Source: UBA1930 sp943368475 (lineage in GTDB: Bacteria; Bacteroidota; Bacteroidia; Chitinophagales; Chitinophagaceae). From it: 64,000 bases of DNA. The notes beneath the pieces are model-generated. The model was given only the letters and a program-made list of their open reading frames with translations. It was not told the DNA's origin and ran no database searches. Position numbers and translations under genes: made by a program. Each line of letters opens with the position of its first letter. Position 1 is the stretch's first letter. The stretch spans positions 62,001 to 126,000 of the forward strand of contig CALRLF020000003.1 in NCBI GenBank assembly GCA_943368475.1, given 5' to 3'. Below are positions 1 to 8,066 of this stretch, piece by piece.

Positions 1-684
1 TTTTAAATCTTTGATGTAATAAATGCTGTTTGGGTTGGGTTGGTTTTTAGATAGATTAGCTGGATTAAGGCAAAATGCGACAGTAATAAGAATACTTTTA
101 ACAATACTACCTACCCTAGATATGTATTCAAAAACTAGTATGTCAGTTTTCTTTTCTTCGGAACTTATTGGGATTAAAAAGCTAAAAAATGTACCTGCAC
201 AATAAATTAGTAATGCAGATACTAGCCAAAACTGATAAGTGTTGTAAATGAAAATTGTATCGGAGACCCTGGTTTTTTGAAAGAAAAACATGATACAAAA
301 GAGTAAAAGGAAAATAAATTCTATGGCTTGTGACCTGTAATCGAAACTACTGATACTGTTTTTTAGAACATTAAAATAGCCCCATGTTAGTAGAAAAATG
401 ACAAAACCTATCCAGATAATTTTTGATGAATGCTTTAATTTAAGTAGAATAGAAAAAAAGTAGCAAAGCAAAGCAAATTCAACAACCGTAAAAAAGTTAA
501 TGAGCCAAAGTGTATTCTCTGATTTTTTTGCAAGCCTAAAGCTTACAATATCTACACAAACGCCTACTGCCAATAAAATAAAAACTACCCATTTTAGCTT
601 TTGGTTCTTATTAAATTTGAAAATAAGAAAAGCTAAGATGGGTAGTAACGGTGAACAAATTGATATATAATGTAAAAGTTTCAA
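1..684 (-). CDS. Unrecognised polytopic membrane protein, 3' end cut by window edge
   Basis: A reading frame of 228 codons without a stop runs on the minus strand from a TTG at 684 to the left edge. An in-frame stop lies at 694-696 and the first in-frame ATG is only at codon 132, so a TTG start is the best guess. The product is very hydrophobic, with about six or seven likely membrane segments (roughly residues 8-24, 31-50, 60-81, 89-106, 120-136, 150-172, 190-206) separated by short Lys/Asn-rich loops. I recognise no catalytic motif. Proteins of this shape often precede sensor kinases in this phylum, but the next gene is outside the window. The frame is certain; function is unknown. Confidence 0.6.
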   Translation of the reverse strand, partial: MKLLHYISICSPLLPILAFLIFKFNKNQKLKWVVFILLAVGVCVDIVSFRLAKKSENTLWLINFFTVVEFALLCYFFSILLKLKHSSKIIWIGFVIFLLTWGYFNVLKNSISSFDYRSQAIEFIFLLLFCIMFFFQKTRVSDTIFIYNTYQFWLVSALLIYCAGTFFSFLIPISSEEKKTDILVFEYISRVGSIVKSILITVAFCLNPANLSKNQPNPNSIYYIKDLK

Positions 685-747
685 GAAAGTTGTTTAATCA
701 AAAATAATGATTAAACATACAAAATGAAATTTTAATTACGATGGTAA

Positions 748-1158
748 TTAACCCCAAGATAAATCTAATGGGCCATCATCGCCACAACTTGGAGGGCAAA
801 GTGTGTTTCTATCAGCCACTATGCCTTTATGTTTAATAATTTCTCCATTATCTGCTACTGTAGTGTAGTTGAAAATGTTGTTGCCATTTTTATCGGCACC
901 AACTAAAACCAATTGCTTAACACCTAAATCGTTAATAGCGTTAAAAAAACGGATTCCAGTGCAACCAGGTTGTGCTAAAATGCTTTCAATGATGTTTCTA
1001 CCAGTAAAAGAAGCAATTACGTCATCTGGATTTTCAGCGTGCCAACGTTTTACCATTTTAGCACCCAATTCGTATCCAATGTCTTCTCCAACTTCTGCAG
1101 TAAAAGAACGGTTTTGCTCAATAACACGTCCTTTTACAACGATTAATTCTTTTGCCAT
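748..1158 (-). CDS. Small conserved-looking protein with Cys-rich C-terminal tail, unknown function
   Basis: 136 aa, starting MAKELIVVKG. There is no signal peptide or membrane segment, so it is probably cytosolic. The body looks like a compact alpha/beta domain (a strand at residues 3-10, then a region containing GRNIIESIL near residue 53). Two features stand out: QPGCTGIRFF around residue 63 and a C-terminal CPPSCGDDGP tail near residues 121-130. The CxxxC tail could bind metal or be redox active; this is inference only. It stands alone, with about 480 bases of non-coding sequence upstream. I do not recognise the family. Confidence 0.7.
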   Translation of the reverse strand: MAKELIVVKGRVIEQNRSFTAEVGEDIGYELGAKMVKRWHAENPDDVIASFTGRNIIESILAQPGCTGIRFFNAINDLGVKQLVLVGADKNGNNIFNYTTVADNGEIIKHKGIVADRNTLCPPSCGDDGPLDLSWG

Positions 1159-1510
1159 TTTTTTTGTATTAAATAGGTTAATGATGGGGTTTATTCTGTG
1201 CGTAATTTCTATTGAAACTATTTATCCACAATGTATGGTAGGTATTGTGTTTTAGACTTAAATTTGATGTAATTCAATGCTGATAAGGCTTTTAAAGGTT
1301 TTTAATGGTATTTGTTACCTGTAAAATTTAGTATTTTTTCGATAGAATGTGCGTAATTTTACGGTATTCGAAGTTCGTAAGTTTATCATGCGGTAACGTA
1401 AATGTGCATAGAAAGATTACGAAGCCCAAATTGGCAATTGAAAATGTGGATAACTCCATTTTATTAAAAATATTTCTGAAAATGGGTGTTTGCATTAGGG
1501 ATTGAAGTGT

Positions 1511-1585
1511 AAAGCCTACCGATTTATCGGTGGCTTGAAACGAAAAGCCCGACCCGCTTCCGGCGGGTAATGCTCAGAAATGAGC
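1511..1585 (+). promoter_or_regulatory. Hairpin-rich leader upstream of the response regulator
   Basis: Three consecutive hairpins precede the response-regulator gene. Hairpin 1 pairs 1514-1523 with 1526-1534 (ACCGA/TCGGT core, outer GCC/GGC, one bulge). Hairpin 2 pairs 1552-1557 with 1563-1568 (ACCCGC/GCGGGT, 5-base loop). Hairpin 3 pairs 1572-1576 with 1581-1585 (GCTCA/TGAGC) and closes with a GAAA tetraloop. GGCTT at 1532-1536 can also pair with AAGCC at 1545-1549, which would exclude the outer part of hairpin 1. The element is clearly more GC-rich than its surroundings. It may be a structured 5' UTR or a dispersed repeat; sequence alone does not decide. The rest of the 1159-1636 gap shows nothing I can name. 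Confidence 0.4.
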
Positions 1586-1636
1586 TGTTAATTAACGTAT
1601 CCTATTTAAGACTAGTAATTCTAATATTCCCCTACT

Positions 1637-2296
1637 ATGAATACAGATAGAACCATTAGGTTGGCTATTGCAGATGACCATAAAATATTTAGAGATGGTT
1701 TAAGAACTTCGCTGAAAGACAGAGATTATATTAAAATTTTGTGGGAGGCAGAAGATGGGAGAGATATGACCCATAAGTTAAAAATTAAAGAACCTGATGT
1801 TTTATTGATGGATATTAGAATGCCTGAAATAGATGGAATTAATGCTATACAAATGATTAGACATGAGTATGAGAACTTGAAAATTATTGTACTGAGTATG
1901 TATGACGATAAAGAAATAATTACCAAGATGATGGAAATGGGAGCTAATTCTTACCTAACAAAAACAACAGATCCACAAGAAATATACCATGCTATTGTTA
2001 CTTGCATGAATGAAGATTTTTATTTTAATGATTTAATAAATTCGGCTGTTTTATTAAAATTGCAGCATAAGAAAACGGTAAAACGTTTTTATCCCAACAC
2101 CGTAAAATTTAATGAAAAGGAACTTCGAATTATTAAATTAATTAGCGAAGACAAAACAACTGAAGAGATTTCTCAAGAAGTATTTTTAAGTCCTCGTACA
2201 ATTGAAACTGTACGACAAAGTATGAAGCAAAAAGTAGGTGCTAAAACCATTGCTGGTTTAATTATGTATGCAATGAGAAATAAGTTGTTGGAATAA
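1637..2296 (+). CDS. NarL/FixJ-type response regulator
   Basis: 219 aa. Residues 8-125 form a receiver domain with the acidic pair Asp13/Asp14, the phosphoacceptor Asp59 (LLMDIRMPE) and the conserved Lys in YLTKTTDP. Residues about 155-217 form a LuxR-type helix-turn-helix (EEISQEVFLSPRTIETVRQ). It is a DNA-binding transcription factor, active as a phosphorylated dimer in the NarL family. No histidine kinase lies next to it, so it is an orphan in this window; the partner and targets are unknown. Its leader carries three hairpins, which suggests possible post-transcriptional control. The start ATG at 1637 is the first in frame and places the receiver domain normally. Confidence 0.9.
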   Translation: MNTDRTIRLAIADDHKIFRDGLRTSLKDRDYIKILWEAEDGRDMTHKLKIKEPDVLLMDIRMPEIDGINAIQMIRHEYENLKIIVLSMYDDKEIITKMMEMGANSYLTKTTDPQEIYHAIVTCMNEDFYFNDLINSAVLLKLQHKKTVKRFYPNTVKFNEKELRIIKLISEDKTTEEISQEVFLSPRTIETVRQSMKQKVGAKTIAGLIMYAMRNKLLE

Positions 2297-2329
2297 TAAT
2301 TTATTTATGGTTTGCGTAGTGCTAAATAC

Positions 2330-2992
2330 TTATCTACTCAACAAACCAAAATGTAGCTCTCCAAAGTTTTGTAAAGACGATAATTTTAAATCGGCCGCTC
2401 CCCAACGTTCATCTTTTGCTTGGCTATGATGTGGAACAATAACACAGGTCATTCTGGCTGCTTTAGCAGCAATCATGCCATTAAATGAATCTTCGAAACA
2501 AATGCATTCGTGTGGATGTACTTGTAGTTTACTTGCACAATCTAAATATACTTGTGGGTGGGGTTTTCCGTAAGGCAAATCTCCGGCTGATGCTGTTGCA
2601 TCTAAATAATCGCCAATGCCTGTAATGGCAACAACTACATCTATTAATTTTTGTGGAGATGAGGTTGCTAATCCAATTTTAAAATGTTTTTGTTTAAAAA
2701 ACTTAAAAATATAATCAACACCAGGCATTATAGTACCACGCTGTTGTACTTTACTAATTACAATATCTATAATTTTATTTTCTGCTTTAGCCAATTCATC
2801 ATCGCCAATATTAAACTGACGAAACCACCACTGTACAAACTCTCTTGTACGCAAGCCAGTTGTAGTTTTATATTGTTCATCGCTAAGGCTAACACCATAT
2901 TGCTTAAATACTTCGTCTGCAGCTTCGTGCCACAATGGTTCACTATCTATTAACAAACCATCCATATCAAAAATTACTGTATTTAGCCTCAT
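2330..2992 (-). CDS. HAD-superfamily sugar-phosphate phosphatase (HxpB/YniC-like)
   Basis: 220 aa, beta-phosphoglucomutase-like HAD protein. Motif I is FDMDGLLIDSE at residues 8-18, with the nucleophile and acid/base Asp; motif II is ATSS; motif III is the Lys of YGKPHP; motif IV is ECICFEDSFNGM. A helical cap sits between motifs I and II. Sequence and length fit the HxpB/YniC group, which dephosphorylates 2-deoxyglucose-6-phosphate and hexitol phosphates, but substrate range in this subfamily is broad, so the substrate is inference. It converges with the response regulator and is divergent from the acyltransferase. Confidence 0.85.
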   Translation of the reverse strand: MRLNTVIFDMDGLLIDSEPLWHEAADEVFKQYGVSLSDEQYKTTTGLRTREFVQWWFRQFNIGDDELAKAENKIIDIVISKVQQRGTIMPGVDYIFKFFKQKHFKIGLATSSPQKLIDVVVAITGIGDYLDATASAGDLPYGKPHPQVYLDCASKLQVHPHECICFEDSFNGMIAAKAARMTCVIVPHHSQAKDERWGAADLKLSSLQNFGELHFGLLSR

Positions 2993-3147
2993 GGTATTTT
3001 AAATTGCAGCAAATGTAAAGACTGAAATGTTTAGTTCGGTTGAATGTGTTTTTTAGTAGGAAGTTAATTGCGGTTTATACAAATATTTTGGAATTATGTT
3101 ACAATGTTTATATTGCATTGCTCAATTACAAACCAAAAGTAACTGCT

Positions 3148-3915
3148 ATGAGTTTAGTTGATAAACTAAAACATATTCGTATCATTCGTTCAATTGTTTA
3201 CACAGTTGTTGGTGCTTTCACTTATCCAGGATTAACCGTTTTTAATAAAATAAAAATTGAAGGAACTGAACACATTGCCAACTTGCCCAATAATAATGTA
3301 TTGTTTGTAAGCAATCACCAAACATACTTTGCAGATGTAATAACTTTCATTCACATATTTGGTGCTGTAAAATGGCGAAAGAAAAATAAGCTTGGTTTAC
3401 CTTATTATTTACTAAATCCGTTTACCAATTTATATTATGTAGCTGCTGAAGAAACGATGAGAGGTAGTTGGATAAGTCGTTTTTTTATTTTGGCTGGAGC
3501 ATTAACTGTTAAACGAACTTGGAGAGCTGAGGGCAAAGAAGTGCAACGTGGCTTGGACCCAAGTGATACTAGAAAAATTCACAGAGCATTAGAAAAAAGT
3601 TGGGTAATTACTTTTCCACAAGGCACTACAAAACCATTTGCACCAGGGCGTAAGGGCACTGGCTTTATTATTAAGAATAATCAACCCATTGTTATACCTG
3701 TTGTAATTAATGGTTTTTGGCGAGCATTTAATAAAAAAGGGTTGGCATTTAAAAAGAAGGGCTCCCTATTATCTGTTCGATTTAAGGAGCCCATGGTAAT
3801 AGATTATACTCAACCTGCTGAAGTAATTGTAGAGCAAGTAATGGATGCCATTGAGCAAAGCAAAAAGTTTATGCTAAAAGGCAAACATCATTTGATGAGT
3901 GCGTTAGACAAATAG
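3148..3915 (+). CDS. PlsC-like 1-acyl-glycerol-3-phosphate acyltransferase family protein
   Basis: 255 aa from the ATG at 3148. An upstream in-frame ATG at 3040 exists, but the extra 36 residues are Tyr/Leu-rich without homology features, so I reject it. The acyltransferase block shows SNHQTYFADV (the H-x4-D catalytic motif; here the His is followed by QTYFAD) and TFPQGTT (the EGTR-like block, with Gln-Gly-Thr). These place it in the LPLAT superfamily, which acylates lysophospholipids at the inner membrane. The divergence from EGTR (QGTT) and the length suggest a lysophospholipid or glycerolipid acyltransferase of unsettled substrate. The 3' flank has a weakly heptad-phased stretch. Confidence 0.8.
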   Translation: MSLVDKLKHIRIIRSIVYTVVGAFTYPGLTVFNKIKIEGTEHIANLPNNNVLFVSNHQTYFADVITFIHIFGAVKWRKKNKLGLPYYLLNPFTNLYYVAAEETMRGSWISRFFILAGALTVKRTWRAEGKEVQRGLDPSDTRKIHRALEKSWVITFPQGTTKPFAPGRKGTGFIIKNNQPIVIPVVINGFWRAFNKKGLAFKKKGSLLSVRFKEPMVIDYTQPAEVIVEQVMDAIEQSKKFMLKGKHHLMSALDK

Positions 3916-3971
3916 TTAATTGGGAATAGTAAATGGTCTATCAACCATAGTCTATCGACTGATTTACCTAC

Positions 3972-4496
3972 TTATAAATTGAAATACGCTTTTAACTCAC
4001 TTGCATCATCAGGTTTCATTTTACCTGCCAATATTAAACGTAGTTGCCTGCGTCTTAATGCTCCATCAAATAATTTCTTTTCGTCTTCGGTTTCGGGAAT
4101 TAATTCAGGCACTTTTCTTGGTTTTCCATTGGGGTCAAGTGCAACGAAAGTAAAATAAGCTTCATTGCTTTCGTATTTATATTGATGCAATAAATCTTCT
4201 CCCCATACTTTAATATGAATTTCCATAGAGGTATTAAATGCACGGCAAACCTTTGCCTGAATATGTACCACATTACCCAATTTAATGGGATTTTTAAAAC
4301 TAATATTATCTACACTAGCCGTCATGCTGGGTGTGTTGCAATGTTTGCCTGCAGCAATACCAGCAGCAATATCCATCCAGTACATTAAACGACCACCCAT
4401 TAAATTGCCAAACGTATTGGTATCATTGGGTAACACCAGTTCGTTCATTATTGTAAAACTTTCACTAACCGTTTTTGAGTCCATCGATTTATTCAT
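3972..4496 (-). CDS. Acyl-CoA thioesterase, hot-dog fold (YciA/BACH type)
   Basis: 174 aa with a single hot-dog domain. The signature near residue 25 reads NTFGNLMGGRLMYWMD, followed by MTASVDNISFKNPI and a VHIQAKV strand, as in acyl-CoA hydrolases that cleave acyl-CoA to free acid and CoA. The Asn/Asp and Gly residues of the family active site (N-x-x-G, D near residue 40) are present. An alternative start four codons in (MDSKTV) is possible. It is probably cytosolic. It stands alone on the minus strand and converges with the acyltransferase. Confidence 0.88.
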   Translation of the reverse strand: MNKSMDSKTVSESFTIMNELVLPNDTNTFGNLMGGRLMYWMDIAAGIAAGKHCNTPSMTASVDNISFKNPIKLGNVVHIQAKVCRAFNTSMEIHIKVWGEDLLHQYKYESNEAYFTFVALDPNGKPRKVPELIPETEDEKKLFDGALRRRQLRLILAGKMKPDDASELKAYFNL

Positions 4497-4612
4497 TTAT
4501 AAAGCGAAGGTAATTGTTTGCATCAGCACAAACGATTGCACTATTTTATTTTTCTGTTAGCGAAACTTTTATGTACCCAACATTAGAATATCTATTGGAC
4601 AAAGGTAGCCTG

Positions 4613-4632
4613 TACTGAGCGTAGTCGAAGTA
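4613..4632. repeat. Single copy of a short dispersed repeat
   Basis: The 20-bp stretch at 4613-4632 (core CTGAGCGTAGTCGAAG) matches a short dispersed sequence that I recall from intergenic regions of many bacterial genomes. It is a partial palindrome (TACT...AGTA). Only one copy is present in the window. The rest of the 4497-4665 gap shows nothing else. Confidence 0.45.
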
Positions 4633-4665
4633 TCGCACTCTTTTGGCTGAAGAATAACTATGAAG

Positions 4666-5829
4666 CTATTTTTTTAATAATTTTTCACATTTCTTCCAAA
4701 AAGCAAAAAAGCTATTAAAGTTACCCTGCACTTCAGGAAATAACCAATTTCTACTTTCCTGTAACCCTTTGTAATGCTGTGTTGTAGGATGTTCTTTAAA
4801 ATGAATCATACAATTGGTTAAAGCAGCTAACTCATCAAATTCTCCAACAAAGACTTGAATATTGGGAATGTTTTTAGTACCTAATTCAATCATCCAATTC
4901 AATACTTTATCACTAACAGGATATGTTTTAAAATGTGAAGGTTCTAATAATAAAATTCTATTCGCTTCTTTTTCTTTATGCCATAAAGGATCTATGTTAT
5001 AGGCATTGTACACTAATGTTGTTAAGGATGCATCAATGTTGATAGCATCAGTTTTTGGTAAATTGGTTTTCAGTTCAATTGAAATTGTTTCTTCCAAAGC
5101 AGTTGGAATGGGCATATTGGCAATGGTTTCATAATCGAATGCCAAATAACCTCGTTGTTGATTACTACCTGTGTACTTGCTGATATTTTCTTGATTGGCA
5201 AAATATTTTTTGCTGCTAAAACTACCTGCTACCCATTGCCAACTTAAAGTATTGCTTGCTAGGTCGCCATCTAATAAATGATAATACATCCATTTAGCAG
5301 GCATACTCCAATGGTTTTGTGCAACATTGCATGTAAGCATGGCCGTGTACATTCTTAAGTGATTGTGCATGTAACCAGTTTCGTATAAATTTTTTATTCC
5401 AGTATCAATGCCATCAATAGTAGTTGATGCGTTCACAACTGCAGCAGGAATTTGACGATGCTGCACATTTTGTTGTGGTTGCTTTACATCATTAAAAATT
5501 CCATTGCCATAAAATTGCCAAATGCGTTGAAAGTATTCTCTCCAAGCCAACTCTTGTATGAGTTTTTCAACTTCGTACAATTTTTTGTCATGCATTACCA
5601 CTTCTCTGATTTGTGGCAGACTTATAAATCCTCTTGAAATATATGGTGATAAATAGGTTACTGCTCCATTAATAAAATTTCTTGTTTTAGCATATTTACT
5701 AGCATCTATATGTTGAATGCGTTTCAGTACAGATGCATAATCAGTAGGAAATAGAACTTCATTTTGTTCTTCTACTTCATTGAACAAATTGGGTTGCTGT
5801 TTATGTTGATGTGCTCGTAAATTTTTCAT
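4666..5829 (-). CDS. Photolyase/cryptochrome-family FAD-binding protein with an added C-terminal domain
   Basis: 387 aa. Residues ~45-255 match the FAD-binding helical domain of photolyases: LSPYISRG, QELAWREYF, ETGYMHNHLRM, LLDGDLASNTLSWQWVAG and ENISKYTG. The usual N-terminal antenna (alpha/beta) domain is missing; only ~40 unstructured residues come first. After the FAD domain there are ~130 residues with a Rossmann-like look (NRILLLEPSHF, IQVFVGEFDELAAL), so the domain order seems reversed. It is the last gene of a minus-strand cluster with two other photolyase-family genes. Probable role: flavin-dependent DNA repair or light sensing; the substrate is unknown. Confidence 0.8.
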   Translation of the reverse strand: MKNLRAHQHKQQPNLFNEVEEQNEVLFPTDYASVLKRIQHIDASKYAKTRNFINGAVTYLSPYISRGFISLPQIREVVMHDKKLYEVEKLIQELAWREYFQRIWQFYGNGIFNDVKQPQQNVQHRQIPAAVVNASTTIDGIDTGIKNLYETGYMHNHLRMYTAMLTCNVAQNHWSMPAKWMYYHLLDGDLASNTLSWQWVAGSFSSKKYFANQENISKYTGSNQQRGYLAFDYETIANMPIPTALEETISIELKTNLPKTDAINIDASLTTLVYNAYNIDPLWHKEKEANRILLLEPSHFKTYPVSDKVLNWMIELGTKNIPNIQVFVGEFDELAALTNCMIHFKEHPTTQHYKGLQESRNWLFPEVQGNFNSFFAFWKKCEKLLKK

Positions 5830-5893
5830 TTCAAAGCTTAATTAATGATGAATTTTTACTGTTATGAAAAAAAAAAGCCCAGAAAATAGTATA

Positions 5894-5974
5894 GCTGTCA
5901 GGTTGAGCTTGTCGAAACCGATGAAGGGAGACAAATTTCTCATCAATCGCCTTCGACAAGCTCAAGCTGACAGC
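5894..5974. repeat. Long imperfect inverted repeat between two photolyase genes
   Basis: Arms 5894-5916 and 5952-5974 are 23 bp each and pair with one mismatch around a 35-base loop. The core (TTGAGCTTGTCGAA and its complement) is a widespread intergenic repeat type in this phylum. The loop itself can form further short pairs (GATGA/TCATC). It fits a non-autonomous palindromic repeat. As RNA it would form a strong stem between two cotranscribed genes. Confidence 0.75.
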
Positions 5975-6063
5975 ATTTATTAGTTGGCAAATCATATTAT
6001 TCAATAATCTAAACAACTTTGATATTAAAAAATATTCTTCGACTTCTTTACTTCCCGTCATAA

Positions 6064-7563
6064 CTATTCTTCGTTTACAAATAACTGCAATGGCTTTTCT
6101 TTTTCAGTTTTTCTATTGGTATGTTTTTGTAAAATGCCTCTGTTATTTTCTCTAACTGGTTTCGATTTTTTAATTGCCCATAAATGTTCTCTTGCATATT
6201 TAGCAGCTTCTTCTAACTGTACAATAGGTTTTGGATAGTGATTGCCTAATTCAAACACATTTTTAGCAACATCAAATGGTGTTATTTTCCAAGGCTCATG
6301 TATAAATGCAGTTGGAACATTTTTTAATTCAGGTAACCATTGTTTAATAAAAAGTCCATTGGGGTCGTGATCTTGCGATTGCTTAACAGGATTGTAAATT
6401 CTAATGGTATTTACCCCCATGGTACCAGCTTGCATTTGAAATTGTGGGTAATGAATGCCGGGCTCATAATCTAAAAAAAGTTTTGCTAAATGATGTGTTC
6501 CAGCTTGCCAAGGTTGCCATAAATGATGCGTTAAAAAAGATACCAACATGCTTCTCATCCTAAAATTTAAATAACCTGTTGTAGTTAAGCAACGCATGCA
6601 AGCATCAATCAATGGAAAACCTGTTTGTGCATTTTTCCATGCGTTTAAATGGTGCTCATTTATTTCATTTCTTACTGAATTAAATCCTCGATTTAAGTTG
6701 TTAGATTCAATACTGCATTCACTTTCAAACTTTTGAATAAAATGGCAATGCCAATTCAAACGGGTAATAAAAAAGTTGATATTCTTTTTATCGCCTGTAT
6801 CTTTTTTAGCTTGCAGACTAGCCTGATATACTTGTTTAATTGAAACATTTCCATACGTTAAGTAAGGAGAAATTCTACTACAACTTTTTCTACTTTCTAA
6901 TGGCTTTGAAATATGTTTACTGTAATTATTTTTTCTCTCATACAAAAAACTGTTTAAGTATTGCTGGGCAGTAATTGCACCACCTGGCTGAAAATTTTTA
7001 TTGGGTTGAGTGATACTTTCATCTAATGATAAATGACCAATTAAATCTACATTCAGTTGAATGGTTTTTAATTTAGCTAAGTCAACATTAAAAATAGTTG
7101 CATCCATTGTTTTTAGCCAATGCTCACTAAAATTGCTCCTATTTTGTAAACCTCTAATAACGCCATTAGTGTTCAGTTCTATCCATTCAATTCCTCTTGC
7201 TATTGTAAACTTTTTTACTTGTTTATCTCTTTTAAATGTAGTTGCATTACCAATTTCTTGATGAGAAAAAATGGATTTAATTATATATTGTTCCTGCAGC
7301 TTTTCTAAGAAAGCAACCACTTCATCTTGTATAATATTGATGTGTTGATTGTGTTTGAACAACTCATCTTCCATGGCTTTTAGACTTTGAAAAATAAAAC
7401 GCAAATGCCTATTACTTGTAGTGGCATCTTGCATAATGGATGGCTCAAAACAATACAGTAAAATAGTGGGTAAGCCTTGTTCAATAGCAGCTTGCAATGG
7501 AGCATGATCTTGCAAACGCAAGTCTTTTTTAAACCAAACAATATTTATTAAGGGTTTGAACAT
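6064..7563 (-). CDS. Cryptochrome/deoxyribodipyrimidine photolyase
   Basis: 499 aa, canonical two-domain architecture. N-terminal antenna alpha/beta domain (residues ~5-130) begins NIVWFKKDLRLQDHAPL. The C-terminal FAD domain (~200-470) shows SPYLTYGNVS, TRLNWHCHF, FPLIDACMRCL, TGYLNFRMRSM, and GVNTIRIYNPVKQSQDHDP. Family members use FADH- and blue light to split pyrimidine dimers, or act as cryptochromes. The TGYLNFRMR and MGVNTIRIYNP variants differ from E. coli PhrB, so class assignment (CPD photolyase or cryptochrome) is open. Its ATG overlaps the flavin reductase stop (TAATG), indicating translational coupling. Confidence 0.9.
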   Translation of the reverse strand: MFKPLINIVWFKKDLRLQDHAPLQAAIEQGLPTILLYCFEPSIMQDATTSNRHLRFIFQSLKAMEDELFKHNQHINIIQDEVVAFLEKLQEQYIIKSIFSHQEIGNATTFKRDKQVKKFTIARGIEWIELNTNGVIRGLQNRSNFSEHWLKTMDATIFNVDLAKLKTIQLNVDLIGHLSLDESITQPNKNFQPGGAITAQQYLNSFLYERKNNYSKHISKPLESRKSCSRISPYLTYGNVSIKQVYQASLQAKKDTGDKKNINFFITRLNWHCHFIQKFESECSIESNNLNRGFNSVRNEINEHHLNAWKNAQTGFPLIDACMRCLTTTGYLNFRMRSMLVSFLTHHLWQPWQAGTHHLAKLFLDYEPGIHYPQFQMQAGTMGVNTIRIYNPVKQSQDHDPNGLFIKQWLPELKNVPTAFIHEPWKITPFDVAKNVFELGNHYPKPIVQLEEAAKYAREHLWAIKKSKPVRENNRGILQKHTNRKTEKEKPLQLFVNEE

Positions 7564-8063
7564 TAAATTCTAATGATTTTCTTTTCACCTAAGATTTGAG
7601 TGGTAAGCGGAGTTCCGTCGTGTAAGTTTTTATATGCAATTACATCGCAAAGAAATAATTTGTGATCTGGTGGCTTCACCCCCAATCCCTCTCCAAAGAA
7701 GAAGGGAAAAGCTTTCATTTCCATTACAGCTAAAGCATCTTTCAAAATATAAAAACCATTCCATTCAGTTAATAAATTCCTCTTTTTTAAACGCTCAATT
7801 TTGTTAATGTTATTGCCCGATTTTTTGCCCAATAAATCCACCAATCTATATTGTTCGGCTCCTAAAATTTGTAATACAAAATGTGGATTCTTATCTACCA
7901 ATTCCAATGTTTTTGTACCATAATAAATAGCACAAATAAATTGTTTGGGCTGCATACTTACTGCTTGTGCATAAGTGATTATATGCATGTTGGTATTGCC
8001 TTCAAAATCTTTACTACTGATGGAATACACAGGTAGGTTTACTCTGTTCCAAGGTCGTTGCAT
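7563..8063 (-). CDS. Flavin reductase-like FMN-binding protein
   Basis: 166 aa. It has the split-barrel flavin reductase pattern: an N-terminal RPWNRVNLPVYSIS strand, NMHIITYAQAVSMQPKQFICAIYYGTKTLELV (the family's N-x-x-T-y-x2-S and PP-like region, read in pieces), and an inner CDVIAY strand. It likely binds FMN or FAD and reduces it with NAD(P)H. It sits between two photolyase-family genes (3-base gap upstream, stop-start overlap downstream), so a role in supplying reduced flavin to them is a reasonable inference, not shown. Confidence 0.85.
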   Translation of the reverse strand: MQRPWNRVNLPVYSISSKDFEGNTNMHIITYAQAVSMQPKQFICAIYYGTKTLELVDKNPHFVLQILGAEQYRLVDLLGKKSGNNINKIERLKKRNLLTEWNGFYILKDALAVMEMKAFPFFFGEGLGVKPPDHKLFLCDVIAYKNLHDGTPLTTQILGEKKIIRI

Positions 8064-8066
8064 AGG

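Noticed and set aside
23..205. A 60-codon plus-strand frame at the left edge
   Set aside because: It lies opposite the open 228-codon membrane-protein frame, which is longer and has coherent membrane segments.
869..1255. A 128-codon plus-strand frame opposite the Cys-tailed protein
   Set aside because: Antisense shadow of the 748-1158 gene. The reverse frame has the more plausible protein composition.
3040..3147. Upstream ATG extension of the PlsC-like gene
   Set aside because: The extra 36 residues precede the normal N-terminus (MSLVDKL) and lack a signal or conserved features.
5831..6061. A 76-codon frame on the minus strand between two photolyase genes
   Set aside because: Most of it is translation of the palindromic repeat (SLSKA and FRQAQPD are its two arms). 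It has no domain and no start signal; it is an artefact of the repeat.
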